A stretch of DNA of 64,000 nt, from the NCBI RefSeq assembly GCF_902497875.1, contig NZ_CABVHY010000030.1:1-64000 (forward strand), written 5' to 3'. The notes below the pieces were generated by a model. It had not been told where the DNA came from. It saw only the letters and a list, made by a program, of their open reading frames with translations, and made no database searches. Each line of letters opens with the position of its first letter. Positions within the stretch are counted from its first letter, which is position 1. Shown here piece by piece: positions 42,462 to 51,613 of the stretch. Made by a program: the position numbers and the translations under genes. Origin of the DNA: Pseudomonas fluorescens. Its GTDB lineage: Bacteria; Pseudomonadota; Gammaproteobacteria; Pseudomonadales; Pseudomonadaceae.

Positions 42462-44372
42462 TCACGACGCTCTCCACGTCAAGGCGAAAATACTTTCACC
42501 CGGTACTTCAAAACGAATGCGTCCACCCTGGCACTCGACAGTGGCATCGCGGCTACGGCTGTCAGGGCCGAAAAGGGTGAGGGACGGGCAGGCAGTGCCT
42601 GCGCCCTGCAGGCTGATCTGTTGCAGGCGGTCGCCCTTGTTTACGCCCAGCACGCTGCGTTCGTTGCCGCGGGCCATCGCCAGGGCATCGACCTCGAACG
42701 CGCTGTTGTCCATACGCTGGACCTGGTCGAGCCAGTGCAATTGGATGAATTGTTGCGCCAAGCCTACCGGCTTCAGCTCGAAGCGATCAGGCCCTGGCAG
42801 GCGGATCATGCCTTTGAGGTGGTTTGGGTCGTCAGCGGCCTGAAACCAATTGAGCATGTCGAGCAAACCATCCTGGGCTGAATTGATAGCAACCGAGGCC
42901 CACCAGAGCGATGCGAAGTGCGTCTCCTGTTCGTAGGGGCTCACGCTTGAACCACTGGAGATATTGGTCTGGTCCAGCAACAGCGCCTTACGTGGCCGGC
43001 CATCGGTTTGCAGACCGACGACCTCCGCAGCCCGACGCACAGAGTCACGGTACACCCGAGTGGCCAGCAGGTCGCGAATCATCCACTCGTGCCAGGCCAA
43101 GGCGTCGATTTGCGGTGCCGATTCATCGAGCATGCGCCGGGCCCAATCGATGCCACGGTGCTGGGCGCCTTCTGGCGTAAACGGCCCATTGACGAAGCGC
43201 GAGCTGGCGGGCATGGCGATACGCACCCCCGCTTCGCGCGCCCCCGGGTAGTCGCGCACCTGGCGATACATGGCGTCGAAGAAGTGCTTGTAGGTCCCAT
43301 AGTCGGGGTAGTTGTAGTTGGGCTCATCGGCAAACGACAGGTAGTGAGTACCGCGACCCAAGGCCACGGTTGTCGCCAGCCAGGCGTCCAGGCCGGCGAT
43401 GCTCTGACTGTTGGCCTCCAGGTCGGCCTTACGCCGACTGCCAGCCAGCAAGGTGATATTCATATCGATGCCACCGCGTTCCAGATAAAAACGCCTGAAG
43501 GCATCTTCGTAGTGGGGCTGAGCGGCCATGATGTCGACGGCGCTGTAAAAGCCACCCGCACGGGGCTTGAGCGCGTCGAGTGCGGCATGGCTTGCCGGCG
43601 GCGGAAGCACGTAGGGCAGAGCGACGCCCAGGCGCGGCGTGGGGCCAAGCACCTCGGGATGCAGGTTGAGTTCGGTACGGCCGTTGTCTTGACGCAGCGG
43701 CTGTAGGTGCTGGGGGCGCTGGGCGAACAGGTTGGCGGTGCCGTCCAGCCAGAAAGCCGCCTTGCCGCTACCTTGCAGGCGCAGGCGCCAGTCTTGATCC
43801 GTAGCGCTAACAGGTAAAGCAATCTGGTCGAACTGCGGGTAGTCCTGGTAGGGCTTGAGTCTCAGCTCGACTCTGCTGCCATCGCCTAAACGCTCGGCCT
43901 GCAACGCCCTGACACCACCGAAATACTTGCCTGCCAGGATCGCGTGTTCACCGGCGCGGACCTTGAAATAGAGCTCGACATCGGATGCGGTCTCGGCGCT
44001 GAAATGCACTTTTGTCGGCGCGAACAGGGCGACGGTCTTGTCGTCGTGCTCGAAGCGATAGCGCCTGAAGCTGTAGCCCGGGACTTCCACGCGGTAACTG
44101 GCAGCGCTGGCGGGCAATGCCCAGTTTTGCTTGCCGCGACCTTCGCTGGCGGGGATAAAGCGCTCGCCTCGCAGTTGCCCCTGGCCGTCCAGCAGGTAGA
44201 TACGTTCTTCATTGGCGTCGGTTTGCCAGGCCGGTATCCAACTGACGCGCAACGTGTCATCGCGAGCCGGCTGCAGATAGAGGCTGCCGTCGCGAACATC
44301 GCCCCAGCGCATGGGCGCGGACTGGGCCAGGCTGCTGAGGGCGAGCGTCAATACCATGACGATGCATTTCAT
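42462..44372 (-). CDS. Secreted hypothetical protein, possibly glycoside-hydrolase-like
   Basis: A 636-residue protein. Start 44372 gives a signal peptide (MKCIVMVLTLALSSLAQSAP) cut after QSA; an upstream start lacks this. The N-terminal half is beta-rich (FSAETASDVELYFKVRAGE), and the middle has (beta/alpha)-barrel-like segments with acidic residues (HYLSFADEPNYNYPDYG, IDALAWHEWMIRD). That resembles clan-A glycoside hydrolases, but I cannot assign a family. Convergent with the helical protein; divergent from the two acyltransferases, so it may process an exported polysaccharide. Confidence 0.7.
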   Translation of the reverse strand: MKCIVMVLTLALSSLAQSAPMRWGDVRDGSLYLQPARDDTLRVSWIPAWQTDANEERIYLLDGQGQLRGERFIPASEGRGKQNWALPASAASYRVEVPGYSFRRYRFEHDDKTVALFAPTKVHFSAETASDVELYFKVRAGEHAILAGKYFGGVRALQAERLGDGSRVELRLKPYQDYPQFDQIALPVSATDQDWRLRLQGSGKAAFWLDGTANLFAQRPQHLQPLRQDNGRTELNLHPEVLGPTPRLGVALPYVLPPPASHAALDALKPRAGGFYSAVDIMAAQPHYEDAFRRFYLERGGIDMNITLLAGSRRKADLEANSQSIAGLDAWLATTVALGRGTHYLSFADEPNYNYPDYGTYKHFFDAMYRQVRDYPGAREAGVRIAMPASSRFVNGPFTPEGAQHRGIDWARRMLDESAPQIDALAWHEWMIRDLLATRVYRDSVRRAAEVVGLQTDGRPRKALLLDQTNISSGSSVSPYEQETHFASLWWASVAINSAQDGLLDMLNWFQAADDPNHLKGMIRLPGPDRFELKPVGLAQQFIQLHWLDQVQRMDNSAFEVDALAMARGNERSVLGVNKGDRLQQISLQGAGTACPSLTLFGPDSRSRDATVECQGGRIRFEVPGESIFALTWRAS

Positions 44373-44863
44373 ACGGTGCTTTCCACTACGTCTGTCCCAA
44401 AACCCAGAAGCTTGGCGTTCTGCCATCATTCGCTCTACATAGTAGTCACGATGTAACGAGCGTGAGAAAAATAGCGCGGATCGACGATGAACGGTATTAA
44501 AGATTTATGTGCTTTTGATGCGGGTTGATGCAGTTGTGAAAAACTATTGATGCCCCGCGTGTTAGCAGTTTTTTTGACGCCATAACTGCGTCAATAGTGC
44601 ATTCGTCATTGCACGAATAAACCGACTTGCTCTTTTGAAGAGTGATGCTAACGTCACACCGGCTCAGCGGTTTGTTATGCGTCATCTAATCGTTTAGATC
44701 TTGCGCCAGGCCCTTCAGTGCAAGGGTGAAGGGCTTGCAATCATTCCGGGAGCGGGTGGCACGTTACCTGGGTGAAGCCGAGCGAGACCATCGCCGACCC
44801 AGCGGTAGGGTAATCGCAGGTGAATCCAAGATGTACCGCCTATGCAAGTAAGGGAGCCTGGAT
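44373..44863. other. Intergenic region, no gene seen
   Basis: 491 bp between divergent genes, AT-rich. It contains two short inverted repeats, GTGCA...TGCAC at 44596-44614 and GCCCTTC...GAAGGGC at about 44709-44733, of unknown role. No convincing coding frame. Probably holds the promoters of the secreted protein and the acyltransferase. Confidence 0.4.
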
Positions 44864-46009
44864 ATGCACGCAGGGAAGCGGTTTTATTCGCTGGACAGTT
44901 TCAGGGGGCTGATGGCCGTTTCAGTGATGCTCTATCACTTACGCGTTAGCGGCAGCTTTACCGAATGGTTGTTATTTCGCCATGCCGAAGTATTTGTATC
45001 GTTCTTTTTTGTACTGAGTGGCTTTGTCTTGACGCATGCCTATGGCAGCGCTGTGCAATTTGATTTTCGCAGATTCTTCATAACACGGACCTTCCGCTTG
45101 TTGCCGCTGCACCTCTTCATGTTGGGCGTCTTTATATTATTAGAGTGCGGCAGGTATATGGCTGCCCAACAAGGTATGGCGTTCAACAATGCGCCATTTT
45201 CTGGAAAGTTTGACCCGGCTGGAATTCTGCCTAATGCGCTACTGTTGCAATCCTGGACGCACTTGACTAATCCACTGTCGTTCAACTATCCGTCCTGGAG
45301 CATCAGTATCGAGTACTACACCTATATGATCTTCGCCGTGATCCTGAGCATTGCCTTCGGCGTCAGGACATGGGTGTGGGCGACGATGGTCTTCGTGGCC
45401 CTGGCGCTGATGTATGCAGGCAATACCTTCTTCACCATCGAGTCGCTACGGGGCATCGCCTACTTTTTCACCGGCTGCCTGGCCTATGCCGTGTACCTGA
45501 AGCTACCCCATCCCAGCCGGGCCAAGACCTGGTTGCTGACAGTGCTTGAAGTGGTGGCGGTTGCAGCGGCGCTGGTATTCGTGGTCAGCGATTTTGCAGC
45601 CAAGTCGTTGGTGGCCAGCCCGTTGTTCGGTGTCATCGTTGTGATATTCGCCTTCGACGGCGGGGCGGTGTCACGGTTGTTGGCGGGACGGGTCTTCGGT
45701 TTTCTTGGCAAGTTGTCTTATTCCATCTACCTGACCCACGCCGCCATTCTGTTTTGCTTAGTGTCGGCATTCATGGTGGCGGAAAAGGTCCTCGGCGTTG
45801 ACATCGCACCGATGGTCGACGGGACTCGCTACCTGGACACCGGTAATGCGCTGTTCAACAACATCATCGCTTTGCTGGTAGTGGGATCGGTAGTCCTGGT
45901 GTCGATGTTCACCTACCGGTATGTCGAAATGACCGGGCAAGCCCTTGGTCGAGCGCTTGGCAACAAACCCCCGCACAGAAGTCCCGTGTTGAGACCTGAT
46001 GCTGACTAA
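44864..46009 (+). CDS. Acyltransferase-3 family membrane protein (OafA-like)
   Basis: A 381-residue polytopic protein with about 10 membrane helices. The active-site start of the family is visible (YSLDSFRGLMAVSVMLYHLR with its His), plus FVSFFFVLSGFVLTHAY and RFFITRTFRLLPLHLF. Such enzymes O-acetylate or O-succinylate cell-surface glycans using cytosolic acyl-CoA. SD AGGGAGCC before the ATG. A second related gene follows after 107 bp, so both may modify one exported glycan. Confidence 0.88.
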   Translation: MHAGKRFYSLDSFRGLMAVSVMLYHLRVSGSFTEWLLFRHAEVFVSFFFVLSGFVLTHAYGSAVQFDFRRFFITRTFRLLPLHLFMLGVFILLECGRYMAAQQGMAFNNAPFSGKFDPAGILPNALLLQSWTHLTNPLSFNYPSWSISIEYYTYMIFAVILSIAFGVRTWVWATMVFVALALMYAGNTFFTIESLRGIAYFFTGCLAYAVYLKLPHPSRAKTWLLTVLEVVAVAAALVFVVSDFAAKSLVASPLFGVIVVIFAFDGGAVSRLLAGRVFGFLGKLSYSIYLTHAAILFCLVSAFMVAEKVLGVDIAPMVDGTRYLDTGNALFNNIIALLVVGSVVLVSMFTYRYVEMTGQALGRALGNKPPHRSPVLRPDAD

Positions 46010-46116
46010 ATGCTGGCCTGGCCGGACTGTGGCTGCGCTTGCCTTACACATTTACCTGCACGTTCAACGCATCCTAGCGTTGCCACCTTCCGAGCCAGAC
46101 TGATAAGGATATCGCC

Positions 46117-47178
46117 ATGAATCCCGTGCCCCAGACTCCAGCCGACAAGCTGGACAGTGTTCAAATGCTGCGCGCTATTGCAGCGCTCGCCGTGGTTTTT
46201 TTTCATATTCCATTGTTTCGCAATGGCGACTGGGGCGTGGATATCTTTTTTGTGATCAGCGGCTTCATCATGGCCTTGGTCACCGCTCAATCAGGCAGCC
46301 ACTTTTTTACCAAACGAGTTATCCGTGTCGTTCCGCTGTACTGGCTCGGTACCTTTGGTGTTTTCGGCGTCGCCCTGTTGCTGCCGAGCCTGCTGGACAA
46401 CACCACGGCGGATGTGACTGGCATGCTCAAATCGCTGTTCTTCATTCCCTACCAGAAAGGTGAATACGTCCAGCCCTTGCTGTACCTGGGCTGGACCCTG
46501 AACTTCGAAATGTTCTTCTATGCCCTGTTCGCCATCTCCATGGCCATCAGCCACCGTCATCGCCTGCTGATTTGCTCGAGCCTGCTTCTGGCTCTAGTAC
46601 TGTTGGGCCACCTGGTGACGTTCGACGCGCTGTGGGCCAAGTACTACACCCAGCAGATTCTCGCCGAGTTCGTCCTGGGCATGGGCTGCTACGCCGTGTA
46701 CGCACGCACGGCTGCATGGCGCGCGGCCGGCCCCCGCAAGGGTGCGCGCGCAGTTCTGATAATGATCGGCCTCGCTGCCCTGGTTTACATGCCGCTTGCC
46801 GGTAGCCTGGTGGAGTCCCTGGGACGGGGGCTGGCCTGGGGTATACCGGCAGCGGTGATCTTCCTGGCACTGGTGCATGGGTTGTCGGGGGTCCGCTTGC
46901 CCGGGTTGCTTGTGTTGATCGGCGATGCCAGTTACTCCCTTTACTTGTTTCACCCGTATGTGTTGAAGGTCTTCAATAAGGTATTCCATGTGTTCGACGC
47001 ACCGGGCACCCTCGCCTATGTGATGACCCCCGTAAGCATTTGCCTGTGCTGCCTGGTGGCAATCGGCATTTACCGCCTGGTGGAATTGCCTATGACCCAT
47101 TGGCTGCGAGCCATTTTCCTCGACCGGAGCAGGGTGGCCAACCCGCCGCAGGTCTTGCCTGTCAGAGATGGCGAGTAA
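46117..47178 (+). CDS. Acyltransferase-3 family membrane protein
   Basis: A 353-residue polytopic acyltransferase of the same family as its upstream neighbour but shorter. Family pattern: MLRAIAALAVVFFHIPLF with the catalytic His, WGVDIFFVISGFIMAL, and FFTKRVIRVVPLYWLG. About 10 membrane helices. Likely cotranscribed with the first acyltransferase. Glycan target unknown. Confidence 0.88.
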   Translation: MNPVPQTPADKLDSVQMLRAIAALAVVFFHIPLFRNGDWGVDIFFVISGFIMALVTAQSGSHFFTKRVIRVVPLYWLGTFGVFGVALLLPSLLDNTTADVTGMLKSLFFIPYQKGEYVQPLLYLGWTLNFEMFFYALFAISMAISHRHRLLICSSLLLALVLLGHLVTFDALWAKYYTQQILAEFVLGMGCYAVYARTAAWRAAGPRKGARAVLIMIGLAALVYMPLAGSLVESLGRGLAWGIPAAVIFLALVHGLSGVRLPGLLVLIGDASYSLYLFHPYVLKVFNKVFHVFDAPGTLAYVMTPVSICLCCLVAIGIYRLVELPMTHWLRAIFLDRSRVANPPQVLPVRDGE

Positions 47179-47274
47179 TACAGCGCAGCCAGTTACGCCA
47201 GCATCTATGCCTGGACCTGCCGGGCAAGAAGCGCCCCGGTACCGTGTCATTGTTGATGGGTGACGCTGCAGTCC

Positions 47275-48189
47275 TCAGACCAGTAAATCGACGGTCTGCA
47301 ACATGCGCCGATAAGGAGAGTGCGCATGCCCCATCTCCAGGTGAATGGTTTCGATCAGACACTCCAGAAAGCGCTCGGCCGCCGGCCGCAGGGGCTGCCC
47401 GCTTCGGCTGATAGCGCCCACCGAGGCACTGCCGACCGGCTCGCGCAGTGGCAAGGCGCACAAGCCTTCGCGCTGAGCGCATATCTCCACCAGCGGCCAG
47501 GGAAAGATGCTCAACATGTCGGTTTCACGCAGCAAGCTCAAGATGATCGAGAGCGAATGGGCGAAATGCACATGCCCCTGCGTCGAAATCGTTCCGTCTT
47601 GCTGCGAGGCCAGTATCCAGTCAGCCGACGCCAGATTCTCCATGGTTCTGCTGTCCGACAACGGGTGTTGCTGACGGGCCACCACCGCACAATCGGCCGT
47701 GAACAGCGGCAGATAGCTCAGGTCGGTGCTCGAAAACCGGGTATCAAGCCGTCCGATAAACAGATCGACGCTCGCGTCCCGCAGCAGCGGACACGCGACC
47801 GATGAAAGCCCCTCATACAACTCAAGTTGCACCTTTGGAAACAGCTGGCGAAAACGCACGATGGCCTTGGGCATGAGCGTCATCGCCAACCAGGGTGTCA
47901 CGGCGACCGACAAGCGCCCCACCAGTTCCCCGTTGCAATCAGCCAACACCTGACGGGCACTGACCATCTGTGCCACCAGCAGACGTGCCTGAATCAACAG
48001 CTTCTTGCCGAGTTCGGTAAGCACAATCCCTGAGGTATTACGGATCAGCAATTGTGTGGCGGTGTCTGCCTCCAGCTTCTGGATGGCCTTGGTGACCGCT
48101 GCCGGCGAAGTGTCGAGCCTTTTTGCAGCGCCGCGGATACTGCCCGCATCGGCCACCGCCACCAGTGCATTGAGTTGATAGAACTTCAT
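47275..48189 (-). CDS. LysR-family transcriptional regulator
   Basis: A 304-residue LysR protein with HTH at residues of about 1-60 (FYQLNALVAVADAGSIRGAA, then SPAAVTKAIQKLEADTATQL). It is divergent from the M20 amidohydrolase with a 235-bp gap, the usual layout for a LysR regulator and its target. It probably controls the amidohydrolase, binding protein and dioxygenase genes. Confidence 0.92.
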   Translation of the reverse strand: MKFYQLNALVAVADAGSIRGAAKRLDTSPAAVTKAIQKLEADTATQLLIRNTSGIVLTELGKKLLIQARLLVAQMVSARQVLADCNGELVGRLSVAVTPWLAMTLMPKAIVRFRQLFPKVQLELYEGLSSVACPLLRDASVDLFIGRLDTRFSSTDLSYLPLFTADCAVVARQQHPLSDSRTMENLASADWILASQQDGTISTQGHVHFAHSLSIILSLLRETDMLSIFPWPLVEICAQREGLCALPLREPVGSASVGAISRSGQPLRPAAERFLECLIETIHLEMGHAHSPYRRMLQTVDLLV

Positions 48190-48424
48190 AGTGTCCGCCG
48201 GTGTTAACCCTGGGTTGCCTTGTTCACTTTCGATTGCCTGTCAGCTGCTGCCTTGGCTCTCTAATCTCGGACCAACACCGCCAGGGCTTCGAGCCTCACC
48301 AAAAGACCGTAGCAGAAAAAGCCCAGGCACTTTGATGAAACGCATGATGCCGCAAGCCATCGTGGGATGTGGCCCTTGCGACAGATTGGTTTCTCCTCCT
48401 GGTCACCAAGGAAAAACGCTGCCA

Positions 48425-49600
48425 ATGACACAGTCCATCACGCTGTTAAAAGAGATTGAGCAGGAAATGCGCGAACTGCGCCACCAGATCCATGCCAACC
48501 CTGAACTCGGTTATCAGGAGGTCGAGACCAGCGAGCTGGTAGCCGAACGATTGATCAAATGGGGTTATGACGTGACGCGCGGTTTTGCCGAAACAGCGGT
48601 CATCGCCACGCTGAAAAAAGGCACCAGTTCGCGTGTGATCGGCATACGGGCTGACATGGACGCACTGCCTATTCTGGAAAAAACCGGGCTCCCCTATGCA
48701 AGCCGGATACCGGGCAAGATGCACGCGTGTGGCCATGACGGGCATACGGTCATGCTCCTCGCCGCCGCCTACGCCCTCGCCCATGGTCATCCGTTCGATG
48801 GCACCGTCCGCCTGATTTTCCAGCCGGCCGAAGAAGGTCTGGCCGGCGCCCGACGAATGATTCAGGAAGGCGTGCTGCAACAGTTCCCCTGCGATGCGGT
48901 GTTCGCTGCACACAACATGCCTGGCTACCCTGTCGGAAAACTCGGGTTCCGAGCCGGGCCCTTCATGGCCTCCGCCGACCAGGTTAATGTCACGATTCAC
49001 GGAAAAGGCGGTCACGGCGCGATGCCGCATCTGAGCGTCGACCCTGTGGTGGTCTGCGCAAGTATCATCATGGCCTTGCAGACCATCGTCTCGCGCAACG
49101 TTTCACCCCAGGAAATGAGCGTTATCACCGTCGGGGCCATTAACGCAGGCACGGCGTCCAACGTGATCCCGGACAGCGCACACATGCTCATTTCCGTCCG
49201 CTCACTGGACAACGCCGTCCGGGACCGTCTGGAGAGCCAGATAAAACACCTCATTCATGCCCAGGCGCAGGCATTCGGCGCGACCGCCGACATCGACTAC
49301 AGTGCCGACTACCCCTTGCTAGTGAATGACGAAGAAATGACCTGGTTCGCCAGTCAGGTGGCCATCGACTGGCTCGGTGAGGACGAGGTGATGAACGACA
49401 TCGTGCCCTTCAATGGCAGCGAGGATTTCGCCTACTTCCTGCAGCAATGCCCTGGCTGTTACCTGATCATCGGCAATGGAGACGGTGAAAAGAGCTGCAT
49501 GGCTCACGACCCACGCTACGACTTCAATGACGACATCCTGATTCGGGGCGCTGGCTACTGGGTCAGGTTGACCGAGGCTTTTTTACCGTTTAACGCTTGA
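48425..49600 (+). CDS. M20-family amidohydrolase (hippurate-hydrolase-like)
   Basis: A 391-residue metallo-amidohydrolase. Metal-binding sites: IRADMDALPI, MHACGHDGHTVML and IFQPAEEGLAGARRM. The family hydrolyses N-acyl amino acids (hippurate, N-acetyl amino acids, IAA conjugates). Start 48425 is the canonical one with SD AAGGA about 12 nt away; longer in-frame starts add unrelated sequence. It is followed by an amino-acid-binding protein gene (46 bp) and a PhyH dioxygenase gene. Probably releases an amino acid from an imported conjugate. Confidence 0.92.
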   Translation: MTQSITLLKEIEQEMRELRHQIHANPELGYQEVETSELVAERLIKWGYDVTRGFAETAVIATLKKGTSSRVIGIRADMDALPILEKTGLPYASRIPGKMHACGHDGHTVMLLAAAYALAHGHPFDGTVRLIFQPAEEGLAGARRMIQEGVLQQFPCDAVFAAHNMPGYPVGKLGFRAGPFMASADQVNVTIHGKGGHGAMPHLSVDPVVVCASIIMALQTIVSRNVSPQEMSVITVGAINAGTASNVIPDSAHMLISVRSLDNAVRDRLESQIKHLIHAQAQAFGATADIDYSADYPLLVNDEEMTWFASQVAIDWLGEDEVMNDIVPFNGSEDFAYFLQQCPGCYLIIGNGDGEKSCMAHDPRYDFNDDILIRGAGYWVRLTEAFLPFNA

Positions 49601-49646
49601 GCAAAGGCCTGGAAAACCGTGAAAACCAATAAAAAATGAGGTCATC

Positions 49647-50426
49647 ATGCAACTACGCAAACTTCAATACACCGCCATGCTGTTCGGGCTGATCATCACC
49701 CCGCTATCGCAGGCAGAACCGGTGATCAAATTCGGCGTCGACCCTAGCTACCCACCTTTCGAGCAAAAGCAGCCGGATGGTTCATTGAGTGGGTTTGATA
49801 TCGATCTGGGCAATGCCCTATGTGCCGAGTTGCGGGTCAAGTGTATTTGGGTCGAGCAGACCTTCGACGGCATGATCCCGGCGTTAAAGGCGAAGAAATT
49901 CGACGCCATCCTGTCTGCATTCAGCGCCACCGAGGCACGTCGCCAGCAGGTCGATTTCAGCCACAAAATCTACACCGCGCCGTCTTCTCTCGTTGCCAGA
50001 AAAGACTCCGGATTGCTGCCGACGGCAGAGTCATTGAAAGGCAAGTCGGTTGGGGTGGTTCAAGGCTCGCTACATGAAAGTTATGCCAAGTCGCAATGGG
50101 GCCGCCAAGGCGTCGATATCCTTTCCTACCAAACCCAGGACCAGGTGTTTTCAGACCTCATTACCGGACGCCTGGATGCCTCGTTCCAGGCCTCGGTACA
50201 AGCCGACATCGGATTACTGCAAAAGCCTCAAGGCCAGGGCCTTGCCTTCGCCGGTGAGCCCATTACCGACAAAAGCATCATTGGCGATGGCGTCGCTATC
50301 GGTGTCCGAAAAAACGAGCCTGATCTCAGAGAGCAGCTGAACACGGCCATTGCCAGCATTCGCCAATCAGGCCAATACGACCAGATCGCGAAGCAGTACT
50401 TCAACTTCGATATCTACGGCGAATGA
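49647..50426 (+). CDS. Periplasmic amino-acid-binding protein (ABC transporter SBP)
   Basis: A 259-residue solute-binding protein. A signal peptide (MQLRKLQYTAMLFGLIITPL, cut after SQA) is followed by VIKFGVDPSYPPFEQKQPDG, typical of the lysine/arginine/ornithine/histidine binding family; the acidic pocket residues include D and E near residue 35. No permease or ATPase gene lies beside it, so it must share a transporter encoded elsewhere. Operon with the M20 amidohydrolase. Confidence 0.9.
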   Translation: MQLRKLQYTAMLFGLIITPLSQAEPVIKFGVDPSYPPFEQKQPDGSLSGFDIDLGNALCAELRVKCIWVEQTFDGMIPALKAKKFDAILSAFSATEARRQQVDFSHKIYTAPSSLVARKDSGLLPTAESLKGKSVGVVQGSLHESYAKSQWGRQGVDILSYQTQDQVFSDLITGRLDASFQASVQADIGLLQKPQGQGLAFAGEPITDKSIIGDGVAIGVRKNEPDLREQLNTAIASIRQSGQYDQIAKQYFNFDIYGE

Positions 50427-50436
50427 GGCAATCCCC

Positions 50437-51279
50437 ATGAACGAAATGACACAACGCGGTGAATCTCGTCTTGCCTTCCCCGTCAGCGCCGAGACTGTGC
50501 GTGCCTTTCAAACTGATGGTGCAGTGTGCATCCGTAATGCGTTTACTGCGCAGCAAATCAGCGAACTGACGCAAGGCATCGAGCGCAACCTTGCCCATCC
50601 CAGCCCTCGCGCAAAAGTGGCGAGCAGCCCTACCGACCCGGGATGGTTCTTCGAGGACTTTTGTAACTGGCAAGAGAATGCACACTATCGCGACTTCATC
50701 TTCAAATCCGCCATCGCCCCCATCGCGGCCGCCCTGCTGAACAGCCAACAGGTGCGCCTGTACCATGATCACTTGCTGGTGAAAGAGCCCAATACGCGCC
50801 AACGCACACCCTGGCACCAGGACCAGCCTTACTACAACATCAGTGGTTCGGACACCGTGAGTTTCTGGATTCCAGTTGACCCCGTGCCCAGGGAATCGAC
50901 CCTCGAATTCATCGCCGGCTCACACAAGGGCCCCTGGTTGATGCCTCGGTCCTTCATGGACAGCCAGGCCAAATGGTTTGCCGAGGGAACACTGGGCGAG
51001 CTACCGGATATTGAAAGCCATCGCGAGGACTTTCCCATTCTCGGATGGACGTTGTCGCCGGGGGACATGGTGTGTTTCAACATGTTGACCTTGCATGCCT
51101 CTGCTGGCGTGGGCGGGCATAACCGTCGCCGCGCGTTTTCAGTGAGGGTCATAGGCGATGACGTGCGGCATGCGCCGAGACCCTGGGTCACCTCACCCGA
51201 CTTTCCTGGGCTTAAAGATGCTCTGCTATCAGATGTACCTATGGAACACGAGCTTTTTCCGACACTCTGGCATCGATAA
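50437..51279 (+). CDS. Phytanoyl-CoA dioxygenase (PhyH)-family protein
   Basis: A 280-residue Fe(II)/2-oxoglutarate dioxygenase. The iron motif is H-x-D in PWHQDQPYYNI near residue 128, with the distal His in LTLHASAGVGG near residue 220 and an Arg in the 2OG site (NRRRAF). Enzymes of this family hydroxylate amino acids, ectoine or fatty acyl-CoA. Start 50437 (SD GAGG) is 10 bp after the SBP stop. With the amidohydrolase and amino-acid SBP, hydroxylation of an amino acid is plausible; substrate unproven. Confidence 0.85.
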   Translation: MNEMTQRGESRLAFPVSAETVRAFQTDGAVCIRNAFTAQQISELTQGIERNLAHPSPRAKVASSPTDPGWFFEDFCNWQENAHYRDFIFKSAIAPIAAALLNSQQVRLYHDHLLVKEPNTRQRTPWHQDQPYYNISGSDTVSFWIPVDPVPRESTLEFIAGSHKGPWLMPRSFMDSQAKWFAEGTLGELPDIESHREDFPILGWTLSPGDMVCFNMLTLHASAGVGGHNRRRAFSVRVIGDDVRHAPRPWVTSPDFPGLKDALLSDVPMEHELFPTLWHR

Positions 51280-51613
51280 ACCAGACTATCCGGGCGATGC
51301 AGACGGTATGGGAGTCGATGTGCTTCTGGTAAAGGGTTCTGGGTTGGTTCATGGCAGGCTCGCTGTTGAATTGTTTTGCGAGAGTCCGAAGACATCACGG
51401 GACAGCCTTTGCGGCGTGTTCGTGCCCAGCATATTCACTTCATATAGCTCATCAAGATCGCTAAAGTGTTTTTAGGATTCACACATCGTGTTTTATCAGC
51501 GCAGAGCGGGAGCAATGACTGCCCTCCTCCATGCCCCTCACTACGGAGCGTTGCTTGATGCCACTTGAGCATTGCGGTCACGTCTGTACGGGAACACCCA
51601 GCATTGAGCCAGG
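51280..51613. other. Intergenic region, no gene seen
   Basis: 334 bp between the convergent PhyH and protease-nuclease genes. No ORF with a credible start and codon use, and no clear terminator hairpin. The 3' part falls in AT-richer sequence. Confidence 0.35.

Noticed and set aside
44497..44685. 62-codon minus-strand ORF in the gap before the acyltransferases
   Set aside because: Short, no SD, no recognisable pattern; likely chance in AT-rich DNA.
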